DNA from: Streptomyces sp. NBC_01233
GTDB taxonomy: Bacteria; Actinomycetota; Actinomycetes; Streptomycetales; Streptomycetaceae
Length of the DNA stretch: 64,000 nucleotides
Assembly (NCBI RefSeq): GCF_035989305.1
Contig: NZ_CP108514.1
Coordinates: forward strand, 9,714,501-9,778,500
Direction of reading: 5' to 3'
Under the pieces are notes generated by a model. The model saw only the letters and a list, made by a program, of their open reading frames with translations, was not told where the DNA came from and ran no database searches. The number at the start of each line of letters is the position of its first letter. The first letter of the stretch is position 1. Position numbers and translations under genes: made by a program. Below, piece after piece: positions 51,853 to 59,316 of this stretch.

Positions 51853-53262
51853 TCAGGATCCGATGGCCTGCCCGAACGTGAAGAAGCCGTCCGGGTCCAC
51901 CCGCTTCTTGATCTCGACGAGCCGCGGATAGTTGGCGCCGTAGTACGCCGTGCGCCAGTCCGGCAGGTCCGGGTCGATGAAGTTCTGGTACGCCCCCTGC
52001 GTCACGTACGGCGCCACCGCCTCCCGCAGCCCCGCCAGCCAGCGGAGGTTGGCCTCCACGGTCGCGGCGCTGTCGCGCCCGGACCAGGAGGTGTCCATGC
52101 TGACCAGGCACAGCGCGTCCCGGTGGACGAACGCGGTGTCGGCCGCGCCCACCCGGTTGATCGCGCCGCCCCACGTGTAGAGGGCCAGACCGCAGCCGTC
52201 GGGATTGGAACTGCCCGGCCGGCGTTCGAGCCGCGCGAGGACGGTGGTGACGGCCTCGGCGGGCAGCGGCTCGGTGGCGAAGTGCGTCCGTACCGCGAAG
52301 GCCCCGGCGGAGGTCTCGTGCAGCAGGTAGTCCTGCGCCTCCCAGAACGTGCGGTCGGCGATGTCCGTGCGGACCGGGCGGGTCAGCGCGAGCGCCGGTG
52401 CGAGGAGCTCGCGCAGTTCGCCCGCGGGGCCGAGGTGCAGACCGACGGCCGACACCGTGGTCTGTGGTCCCCCGGCGGCGCTCACGCCGAGCCTGAGCGA
52501 GAACTCGTCCGGTGCCTTCCGCGCGATCTCCTGCATCACCGTGAAGACTTCGGGGGCCGCCGGCCCGTCCCACAGCAGCAGGCAGGTGGACACGTCGGAC
52601 ACCGGGACGGCCCGGAAGGTGAAGGACAGGTTGATGCCGAAGTTGCCGCCGCCACCGCCGCGGCAGGCCCAGTACAGGTCGGGGTTCTCCTGGGCGTCAC
52701 AGGCCAGCACCTGCCCGTCGGCGGTCAGGAGCGTGGTCCGGACGAGCGCGTCCGCGGTCAGCCCGAGCTTGCGGGAGGTGGACGAGGAGCCCCCGCCGAG
52801 GGTGAGGCCGGCGATGCCCACCGAGGCTCCGTTGCCCAGCGCGAAGGCCATCTCGTGGGGCTGGACCGCGGCGCGGAGGTCGGACATCCGGGCCCCGCCC
52901 GCAGCCGTGACCAGCCCCGTGGAGCCGTCGGCGGACACGGTGTTCAGCGCGCTGAGATCGACGACCAGGCCGGTGCCGGCCGAGTAGCCCGCGTAGCTGT
53001 GGCCGCCGCTGCGCGCGACGAGGCCGACGCCCGTCTCGCGCGCCCACTCGACGGCGCGGCGCACGTCCGCGCCGTTCGCCGCGGAGAGGACCCCGCTCGG
53101 CGTGTTCGTGGCGAAGCGCTGGTTGAAGGGGGCGCTCGACGAACGGAAACCGTGGTCGCCGGGGCGCATCACGCGGCCCGCCACGGTCTGCTCCAGCCGC
53201 CGCCAGTCGGCCTCGGAGGCGCTGGGCGGCGCGCCGGTGCCCGCGCCGGTGCTCGTGTTCAC
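51853..53262 (-). CDS. FAD-linked oxidase, berberine-bridge-enzyme (BBE) type
   Basis: This 469-residue flavoprotein of the p-cresol methylhydroxylase fold has the FAD-binding loop RSGGHSYAGYS (about residue 85), whose histidine is the usual covalent attachment site. The second site expected as cysteine is alanine (GASVGIAGLTLGGG), so FAD is likely mono-covalent. The C-terminal BBE motif is present (YQNFIDPDLPDWRTAYYGAN). Such enzymes oxidise sugars, alkaloids or natural-product intermediates. GTG 53262 overlaps the preceding stop by 4 bp, with GAGGAGG 4 nt upstream. It is the third gene of a coupled operon (cupin, small protein, oxidase). Confidence 0.87.
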   Translation of the reverse strand: MNTSTGAGTGAPPSASEADWRRLEQTVAGRVMRPGDHGFRSSSAPFNQRFATNTPSGVLSAANGADVRRAVEWARETGVGLVARSGGHSYAGYSAGTGLVVDLSALNTVSADGSTGLVTAAGGARMSDLRAAVQPHEMAFALGNGASVGIAGLTLGGGSSSTSRKLGLTADALVRTTLLTADGQVLACDAQENPDLYWACRGGGGGNFGINLSFTFRAVPVSDVSTCLLLWDGPAAPEVFTVMQEIARKAPDEFSLRLGVSAAGGPQTTVSAVGLHLGPAGELRELLAPALALTRPVRTDIADRTFWEAQDYLLHETSAGAFAVRTHFATEPLPAEAVTTVLARLERRPGSSNPDGCGLALYTWGGAINRVGAADTAFVHRDALCLVSMDTSWSGRDSAATVEANLRWLAGLREAVAPYVTQGAYQNFIDPDLPDWRTAYYGANYPRLVEIKKRVDPDGFFTFGQAIGS

Positions 53263-53582
53263 TGGACCTCCTCGATGTAGGAGATGCCGGTGGCGGCGTG
53301 CGGGCCGTAGCGTTCCCAGACCTCACGCAGCCGCAGGCGGCCGTCCTCGGCCACTTCGGGTGTGTTGACCGTGCGCCCGCAGACCACCTCGCCGCTCGCG
53401 AAGACGATGGTGTATCCCATGGAGAGCGTGCCGTCCGGCTCGCAGGTGCCGACGGTCCACCCGCGGCGCACCTCGCCGCCGATGACCTCTCCCCAGACGA
53501 GGTCGCCCTGCTGGTGGTAGACGGCGACGGTCCGGACGTCGCCCTTCGGCTTGCGGAACCTCCGCCCGTCGTAGTTGATCAC
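53259..53582 (-). CDS. Small conserved protein (annotated in relatives as N-acetylglutamate synthase-like)
   Basis: This is a 107-residue protein with a beta-rich repeat pattern: INYDGRRFRKPKGDVRTVAV, YHQQGDLVWGEVIGGEVRRG and GHATGISYIEEV-like end. I recognise the type from Streptomyces genomes, where it often carries the probably mistaken label N-acetylglutamate synthase; I do not know its role. GTG 53582 overlaps the cupin stop (GTGA) and its own stop overlaps the oxidase GTG (GTGA). The three genes are therefore translated in a chain. Confidence 0.75.
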   Translation of the reverse strand: MINYDGRRFRKPKGDVRTVAVYHQQGDLVWGEVIGGEVRRGWTVGTCEPDGTLSMGYTIVFASGEVVCGRTVNTPEVAEDGRLRLREVWERYGPHAATGISYIEEVQ

Positions 53583-53971
53583 GGGGTCGGGTCCGGCTGC
53601 AGGGCGAGGAACTCGGCGGACATGTCCGGGCCCCACCAGATCGCGTAGTAGGAGAAGTCCTCGTCGTGCTCGTTGACGACGTGGTGCTCCACTCCGCCTT
53701 TCATCACGGCGATGTCCCCGGCCGCCAGCGCGTGCCGCCGGCCCTTGCAGACCACCTCGGCACGGCCGGACATGACGATGAAGATCTCGCGTTCGTGGTG
53801 CGCGTGCGCGTCCGTCACGTCGCCCGGGCGAAGGACGCACCAGGCGCCGCGAAATGGGGTGTCCAGGCCGGGCCACGGATGGAGCAGCCTGAGGTCCAGT
53901 CCGTGGTCCCGGACCAGGTTTTCCGGCTCCCGGGTGCGAATGGTCACGTCGGCTTGCTGATGGTCGGTCAA
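53579..53971 (-). CDS. Single-domain cupin
   Basis: This 130-residue cupin has motif 1 HAHHEREIFIVMSGRAEV with its three histidines and one glutamate, and motif 2 with a histidine pair in GGVEHHVVN, so a metal centre is likely. TTG 53971 with GGAG 7 nt upstream is the preferred start; TTG 53998 is possible. It heads the cupin / small protein / BBE-oxidase operon. In some N-N-bond pathways a zinc cupin joins an N-hydroxylated amine to a second amine; an N-hydroxylase gene lies 7 kb away, but those cupins are usually fused to a synthetase domain and this one is not. Confidence 0.8.
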   Translation of the reverse strand: MTDHQQADVTIRTREPENLVRDHGLDLRLLHPWPGLDTPFRGAWCVLRPGDVTDAHAHHEREIFIVMSGRAEVVCKGRRHALAAGDIAVMKGGVEHHVVNEHDEDFSYYAIWWGPDMSAEFLALQPDPTP

Positions 53972-54040
53972 CGTCCCACTCCGATCGACGGCCTTCAATT
54001 CCGGCGGTGCGCGACGTCGGTCAGGCTAGAAGCCGGCGAC

Positions 54041-54079
54041 TCCCTTTCGACAGGGGAATCATTCCCTTGTCGAAAGGGA
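54041..54079. repeat. 39-bp inverted repeat (19-bp arms, 1-nt centre)
   Basis: Arm 1 (54041-54059) starts TCCCTTTCGACA and arm 2 (54061-54079) ends TGTCGAAAGGGA. The arms match at 18 of 19 positions. It lies between the end of the LuxR gene and the cupin operon start (113- to 140-bp gap). It may end the LuxR transcript as a strong hairpin without a T-run, or be an operator for the cupin operon. Confidence 0.7.
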
Positions 54080-54111
54080 ATCGGCGGTACGGGAGATAGC
54101 GGGCCGGCGGA

Positions 54112-54879
54112 TCAGCCGTGCCCGAGACCGGCATCCCGGGCCAGTACGATGGCCTGTGAGCGATCGGCGACGCCGAGCTTGCCGAATATCACGGAGACCC
54201 GGTTGCTGACGGTCTTCGAAGCGAGCACGAGCTCGCGGGCGATCGTGGAATTCGACTTCCCCGCGGCGATGCGTTCCAGCACGTCCCGTTCCCGGTTGGT
54301 CAGCTGCGGGAACGGATAGAAATACTGCTGTCCGCCGGTCGGGCACATGAGGGCGCCGAGCCGTCCGGCGATCGATTTGTCGATGATCGCCTCGCCGGCC
54401 GCGACGGCCTGGATGCCGCGCAGGATCTGGTCCGCGTCGGCGCGTTTGAACAGATAGCCGCGGGCCCCGGCCTGGAGCGCGGAAGTGATGGCTTTGTCGT
54501 CATCCGCGCCACTGAAGACGAGGATGCCGGTTTCGGGCCATAATCGGAGGATCTCGGGTATCACCCGCAACCCGGCCGATTCGTCCATCAGCGGGTCCAG
54601 TACGAGGACGCGGGGCCGGCAGCGGGACGTCTCCGCGATCACCTCGTCGGCCGTGGCGGCCTCCCCGACCACCGATATGCCCCCCGACCGTTCGAGAACG
54701 GAACGGACTCCATGGCGAATCGCGGGCTGGGCGTCGGCGAGAACGACGGTGACCGCGGTCCGGACTCTTCGGACGACGGGGAGATCGCCCTCGGTCAGAA
54801 GCGGTGCGTTCTCTCTTCGTGCATCAGCATGTGACGAAAGTGGCCAGAGTAATCTCGCGGTGTTTGTTTTCTGGTTCAT
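54112..54879 (-). CDS. NarL/LuxR-type response regulator with a TTA codon
   Basis: This 255-residue regulator has an unusual 40-residue N-terminal extension, a receiver domain (about 42-160, phosphoacceptor candidate D95 in VLVLDPLMD, lysine in YLFKRAD) and a LuxR helix-turn-helix (about 190-250, LTNRERDVLERIAAGKSNST). The acidic pair normally preceding helix 1 is reduced to one aspartate (LADAQP), so phosphorylation is doubtful. ATG 54879 has GGGGGAAGG 5 nt upstream. Codon 10 is TTA (54852-54850), so translation would depend on the bldA tRNA. The N-terminal codons are lower in GC than the rest. There is no sensor kinase adjacent. It is the likely pathway regulator for the flanking operons. 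Confidence 0.88.
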   Translation of the reverse strand: MNQKTNTARLLWPLSSHADARRENAPLLTEGDLPVVRRVRTAVTVVLADAQPAIRHGVRSVLERSGGISVVGEAATADEVIAETSRCRPRVLVLDPLMDESAGLRVIPEILRLWPETGILVFSGADDDKAITSALQAGARGYLFKRADADQILRGIQAVAAGEAIIDKSIAGRLGALMCPTGGQQYFYPFPQLTNRERDVLERIAAGKSNSTIARELVLASKTVSNRVSVIFGKLGVADRSQAIVLARDAGLGHG

Positions 54880-54951
54880 TCGTACCTTCCCCCCACTCGA
54901 TCGTGCAAGGCGGTCCACGCTGACCGGCCAGTATCCAGAATGGTCCAGACG

Positions 54952-55077
54952 TCAGTCCACCGCAACGGTGAGGAGGGATTCCGGGAGCGTGATAGTTATG
55001 TGCCCCAAGGCATCACTATTCGCATCGAATTCGGGCGCTTCGCATGTGCATCGGCGAGGGAAATCGAGCAATGTCAC
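54952..55077 (-). CDS. Possible 41-residue peptide coupled to the radical SAM gene
   Basis: GTG 55077 overlaps the radical SAM stop by 4 bp (GTGA), the same coupling used within this operon. The frame encodes 41 residues. It starts VTLLDFPRRCTCEAPEF, continues DANSDALGHITITLPES, and ends LLTVAVD, with two cysteines. Third-position GC is only about 63%, lower than the neighbours, and there is no ribosome site of its own. It may be a small protein, a precursor peptide or a chance frame. Confidence 0.3.
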   Translation of the reverse strand: MTLLDFPRRCTCEAPEFDANSDALGHITITLPESLLTVAVD

Positions 55078-56795
55078 GCGCCGACGGAGCCGACCACTCC
55101 GACATCCTGTGCGCGGCGCAGGATCGCTTCCCGATCCCGCCAGTGCGCCCAGAATGCTCCGGTGTATCCGAGGCCGTTCAGACTCGTCAGGAACGGATTG
55201 TCCGCGTAGTTGTTGTCGTGCTCGCTCGACCCGGCCAGCGTCGGCAGCATCACCCGGTGGTGGTCGGCGGGATCGACGAGTTCCCACAGCAGATCCACGG
55301 ACCGGCTCCAGCGCCCGGAGGGATCGTTCACCGTCCCGGCGTCCTCCATGAGGTCCGGTGAAAAGTAGCAGACCAGACGGAAGTTGCCCGACTCGTCGAA
55401 CATGAACTGCCGCTCGTACTCCACCGGCCCGGAGCACTTGGACGACGGTTTCAGGATGATCGGCCCGGTGGCGGTGTTGGACTGCAGTCCCGGCACCGTC
55501 CGGACCCCGTCGCACTCCCCGGCCATCGCCATGCCCAGCGGCGTGTGGGGGAAGAGCCGCAGACCCAGCGAGAACCCGGTCACGGTGGCGTCCAGCGCCA
55601 TGAACGCCCCTACGCATTCGCGCATGGTCTGCGGGGTCTCGCCGGGCATTCCGAACAGCGCCTCGACCATGGTCAGCATGCCGTTGGCATGGCAGAGCCG
55701 GACGAGGCGCTCGGTGTCGGCGAAGGTGTAGTAGGCGGTGCCCTTCTCCGTGATCTTCCAGCCGCTCAGCATGTCCTTGCGCACGTGGTCCGAGCCGACG
55801 TTCACCCCGCGGCAGCCCGCCGCGGCCAGCAGCCCGGCGAACTCCTCGTCGAAGGGCGAGGGCTGGCAGTAGACCCACAGCCGCAGCTCGTTGAGGGGAT
55901 TGGCGGGGCCCGCGTGCTTGCGCCGGACGATCTCGCGCAGCAGGTTCTTGGCGTGGGAGATGGAGAGGTTGAACTCGCTGTCGGTGGTGTGCTGGTCGAG
56001 GATCCCCTGAGCGGCGAGGGACTGCATCTCGTCCACCACGGCGGCGATGTCGCGACGTCCGGTCCGGATGCCCTTCGCGTCCGGCTCCACGCAGTGCGAA
56101 CAGCGGTAGGTGCAGCCGTTCTTGGTGAGGATGCCGGCCAGACCGCCGCGCTGGTAGTACAGCAGGTTGTCCACCTTGTGCGGAGCGCCGGACCGGCGGA
56201 CGTACGTTCCGGCACGGTCCACCTGCCAGGTCCGGTCCTCGAACTGGCCGGCGGGCCGCGGCTGCGGCGTGCGGCGGTTCGACAGGGTGAGCGCCGGCGG
56301 CGGCACCCGGGTCACTCCTTCCGGGGTGTTGCGGATGAGACCGCTGACCGTGTCCGTTCCGCGCCCGGTGACCAGCGCGTCGGCGAGATCGCAGATGATC
56401 TGCTCACCCGGCCCCTTGACGCCGAAATCGATGCCGAAGTAGTCGACCAGGGCGAAGGGCATGGAGGAGAAGCCGATGCCGCCGCCGACGATCGGAGCGT
56501 CCGTCAGCCGCTTGATCTCGGTGATGATCTCCTTGTGCTCGCCGACGAAGGGGCGCTGCTCGAAGGCGTACACGGTGTCGGTGTTGCGGATGGTGACACC
56601 GACGAGGACGGGGCTGCGCGCACCGAAGTACTCGGAGAGGCAGGTCTTCCAGTCCTCCCGGTGGAAGGTGAGGTCGACCACCTCCACCTCGAAGTCGGCG
56701 GCCTCCAGCGACGTGGTGAGCACGTCCAGCGCATACGGTGCGATCGGTGGGTGCACCTTGTTCGGATTGACCAGCAGCACCAGGCCTCGGCCCAT
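55074..56795 (-). CDS. B12-binding-domain radical SAM enzyme
   Basis: This 573-residue protein has an N-terminal cobalamin-binding-like Rossmann domain (about 5-145, VLLVNPNKVHPPIAPYALD) and a radical SAM core from about 215. The 4Fe-4S motif is CTYRCSHC (C228, C232, C235). GMPGETPQTMRECV and GFSLGLRLFPHTPLG belong to the barrel. I do not see the canonical DxHxxG cobalamin motif, so base-off binding is likely. Such enzymes usually methylate unactivated carbon or phosphorus. ATG 56795 has GGGGGAGAA about 7 nt upstream. It is the last recognised enzyme of the operon, 40 bp after an acyl-CoA-dehydrogenase-like gene. Confidence 0.88.
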   Translation of the reverse strand: MGRGLVLLVNPNKVHPPIAPYALDVLTTSLEAADFEVEVVDLTFHREDWKTCLSEYFGARSPVLVGVTIRNTDTVYAFEQRPFVGEHKEIITEIKRLTDAPIVGGGIGFSSMPFALVDYFGIDFGVKGPGEQIICDLADALVTGRGTDTVSGLIRNTPEGVTRVPPPALTLSNRRTPQPRPAGQFEDRTWQVDRAGTYVRRSGAPHKVDNLLYYQRGGLAGILTKNGCTYRCSHCVEPDAKGIRTGRRDIAAVVDEMQSLAAQGILDQHTTDSEFNLSISHAKNLLREIVRRKHAGPANPLNELRLWVYCQPSPFDEEFAGLLAAAGCRGVNVGSDHVRKDMLSGWKITEKGTAYYTFADTERLVRLCHANGMLTMVEALFGMPGETPQTMRECVGAFMALDATVTGFSLGLRLFPHTPLGMAMAGECDGVRTVPGLQSNTATGPIILKPSSKCSGPVEYERQFMFDESGNFRLVCYFSPDLMEDAGTVNDPSGRWSRSVDLLWELVDPADHHRVMLPTLAGSSEHDNNYADNPFLTSLNGLGYTGAFWAHWRDREAILRRAQDVGVVGSVGA

Positions 56796-56835
56796 CGGAT
56801 GTTCTCCCCCCTGGCCTGCACGCAGGCGAATTGCG

Positions 56836-58047
56836 TTACTTGACGATGCCGAGGCAGATCCCGAACTCGGGCTTCCCGCCCAGCAGATAGGCGCCGGCCG
56901 ACTGGAGAATGCGGTCCTGGGCGGTGGCGTGCTGGCACATGGTCGTGGTGTCGCGCATCCAGCGGTCCATCGGCGACGACTGGTGGATCGACCAGGTCTG
57001 GAGCAGGTCGCAGAGCCTGCTCACGATCGACCGCGAGGTGCGGAAGGCGTGCACCCAGGCGATCGGGGACGCGGCGCGCTCCTCCGGAGTGAGGTCGTCC
57101 AGCGTGCCCCCGGCGGCCAGCACCTCCCACTGGCGGCGCTGGCTCCCGTACACCCCGTTGCGGGTGGCCAGGAAGTCCGCCTCGCACTCGGCGAGCGTGA
57201 CCTGCGCCCGGAAATGGTCCTTCCACGCCACACCGGTCATCCGGTCGACCCGGGGCCTGGCGATCTCCCGGGCATGGTCCAGGGCGGCCCGGGCCACCCC
57301 CAGGGCCACACCGCACATGCTGCGCGTGAACACGTCCGGCTGCGCGAGCGGCCCCGGCCGGCCGCGCACCACACCGAAGCTGTACGTACGCTCCTGCGGC
57401 ACGAACACGTCGGCCATCGTGTAGTCGCAACTGCCGGTCCCGCGCATGCCCATGGTGTGCCAGTTGTCGATGACCTCCACCTGCGCGCGGGGCACCAGGA
57501 ACTGCCGCGACTCGTGCGGATTGCTGCCGTCAGGGCTCGCGTACGGCTTGCCGTCCTCGTAGACGAACGCGCCGGAGGTCACCCAGTCGCAATGGGTGAT
57601 CCCGCTGCCGAACGACCACCGGCCGGACAGCCGGAAACCACCCGGCACCCGCTCGGCGTGGCCCGTGGGCTGCAGCAGCCCGGCCATGATCGTGTCCGGG
57701 GTGGGGAAGACCTCCTTGGCCACCCTCTCGTCGAGGAAGGCGCTGAAGATCCCGCTGCTCGCGCCCATCACCGCACACCAGGCCGCGGACGCGTCCCCGT
57801 GGGCCAGGGTCTCGACGACCTCGGTCTGCTCCATCGTCGTCAGTTCCAGGCCGCCCAGCTCACGGCCGAAGGCCATCCGGAACACCCCGGCGCCGCGCAG
57901 CATGTCCACCACGTCCGCCGGCAGCCGCCGCGCCTCTTCGATCTCCGCCGACCGCTCCCTCAGCAGCGGTGCCAGTTCCTTCGCACGAGCGAGGAGCTGC
58001 GCCGCGTCGGCGGGCACCTCGGCCCCCGGGGTCCAGGTCTGGGTCAT
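56836..58047 (-). CDS. Acyl-CoA-dehydrogenase-fold flavin enzyme (copy 1)
   Basis: This 403-residue protein has the acyl-CoA dehydrogenase fold but resembles the group D flavin monooxygenases (HpaB/HsaA-like) and nitrososynthases more than true dehydrogenases. The N-terminal helices (LPADVVDMLRGAGVFRMAFG), the middle strand domain (GGFRLSGRWSFGSGITHCDW) and the C-terminal bundle are complete. It is a close paralogue of the next gene upstream (about 60-65% identity by eye) and probably arose by tandem duplication. It may hydroxylate or oxidise a substrate using reduced flavin. A flavin reductase is not visible. Start ATG 58047; 22 bp from the paralogue. Confidence 0.85.
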   Translation of the reverse strand: MTQTWTPGAEVPADAAQLLARAKELAPLLRERSAEIEEARRLPADVVDMLRGAGVFRMAFGRELGGLELTTMEQTEVVETLAHGDASAAWCAVMGASSGIFSAFLDERVAKEVFPTPDTIMAGLLQPTGHAERVPGGFRLSGRWSFGSGITHCDWVTSGAFVYEDGKPYASPDGSNPHESRQFLVPRAQVEVIDNWHTMGMRGTGSCDYTMADVFVPQERTYSFGVVRGRPGPLAQPDVFTRSMCGVALGVARAALDHAREIARPRVDRMTGVAWKDHFRAQVTLAECEADFLATRNGVYGSQRRQWEVLAAGGTLDDLTPEERAASPIAWVHAFRTSRSIVSRLCDLLQTWSIHQSSPMDRWMRDTTTMCQHATAQDRILQSAGAYLLGGKPEFGICLGIVK

Positions 58048-58069
58048 GTGAACGCCCTTCGATTCGGCT

Positions 58070-59284
58070 CTACTTGACGATGCCGAGGCTCATCCGGAAC
58101 TTCGGCGGCCGGCCCAGCAGGTAGGCGCCGCCCGACTCGAGGATCAGGTCCGACGCGGCGACGTGCTGGCACATGGTCGCGGTGTCGCGCATCCAGCGGT
58201 CCATCGGCGAGGACCGGTTGATCGACCAGGACTGCAGCAGGTCGTAGAGCCGGTTCACGATCGCCCGCGAGGTCCGGAAGGCGTGCACCCAGGCCAGTGA
58301 GGACGCCGCCCGCTCGGTCGCGGTGAGGTCGTCGAGCGTGCCGCCCCCGGCCAGCACGTCCCAGTGCCGCTGCGAACTGCTGTAGACCCCGCTGCGGGTG
58401 GCGTTGAACTCCGCCTCGCACTCGGCGAGGGTGACCTGTACGCGGAAGGTGTCCGCCCACGTGGCCCCCGTCATCTTGTCCACCCGGGTCAGCGCGGTCT
58501 CCCGGGCGTGGTCCAGGGCGGCCCGGGCCACCCCGAGCGGTACGGCGCACAGGCCGCGCATGAAGGAGTCCGGCTGGGCGATCGGGGTGTCGGTCCGGCC
58601 CCGTACCTTGTAGAAGGTGTAGGTGTGCTCCTCGGGCACGAACACGTCGGTGATCGTGTAGTCGCTGCTCCCGCTGCCGCACAGGCCCGTGGTGTCCCAG
58701 TTCCCGACGACCTCCACCTGGTCGGCCGGCACCAGGAACTGGCGCGACGCGTGCGCGTTGCTGCCGTCCGGGCTCGCCCACGGCTGGCCGTCCTGGTAGA
58801 TGAACGCACCCGACGTCACCCAGTCGGCATGGGTGATCCCGCTGCCGAACGACCACCGGCCGGTCAGCCGGAAACCCCCGGGAACGCGTTCGGCATGGCC
58901 GGCCGGCGCGATCAGGCCGGCGGTGATCATGTCCAGGTTCGGGAAGACCTCCTTGACGACCGCGGGGTCCAGGAAGTTGCTGATCGCTCCGGTCATCGCG
59001 CCGATCGCCGCGCACCAGCCGGCCGAGGCGTCCCCGTAGGCGAGGGTCTCGACGACCTCGGCCTGCTGCATCGACGTCAGTTCGGGCCCGCCCCACTCGG
59101 GGCCGAAGCACATCCGGAAGACCCCGGTGTCGCGCAGCATGTCCACGACGTCCGTGGGGAGCTGCTTCGCCTGCTCGATCTCCTGCGACCGCTCCCGCAG
59201 CAGCGGTGCCAGTTCCTTCGCACGAGCGAGGATCTCCGCCGCGGTGGTGGGCGCCTCGGCCCCAGGGCTCCAGGTCGTGCTCAT
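58070..59284 (-). CDS. Acyl-CoA-dehydrogenase-fold flavin enzyme (copy 2)
   Basis: This 404-residue paralogue of the downstream gene has the same layout: LPTDVVDMLRDTGVFRMCFG, GGFRLTGRWSFGSGITHADW and a C-terminal bundle ending KFRMSLGIVK. Small differences fall in substrate-side loops (for example GNWDTTGLCGSGSSDYTI against DNWHTMGMRGTGSCDYTM). ATG 59284 has GAGGGG 7 nt upstream and is preferred to 59320. Two copies could act as a heteromer or catalyse successive oxidations. It follows the first ATP-grasp gene by 32 bp. Confidence 0.85.
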   Translation of the reverse strand: MSTTWSPGAEAPTTAAEILARAKELAPLLRERSQEIEQAKQLPTDVVDMLRDTGVFRMCFGPEWGGPELTSMQQAEVVETLAYGDASAGWCAAIGAMTGAISNFLDPAVVKEVFPNLDMITAGLIAPAGHAERVPGGFRLTGRWSFGSGITHADWVTSGAFIYQDGQPWASPDGSNAHASRQFLVPADQVEVVGNWDTTGLCGSGSSDYTITDVFVPEEHTYTFYKVRGRTDTPIAQPDSFMRGLCAVPLGVARAALDHARETALTRVDKMTGATWADTFRVQVTLAECEAEFNATRSGVYSSSQRHWDVLAGGGTLDDLTATERAASSLAWVHAFRTSRAIVNRLYDLLQSWSINRSSPMDRWMRDTATMCQHVAASDLILESGGAYLLGRPPKFRMSLGIVK

Positions 59285-59316
59285 GGGTTCCCCCTCAAGT
59301 GATGGTGTGGTGACGG

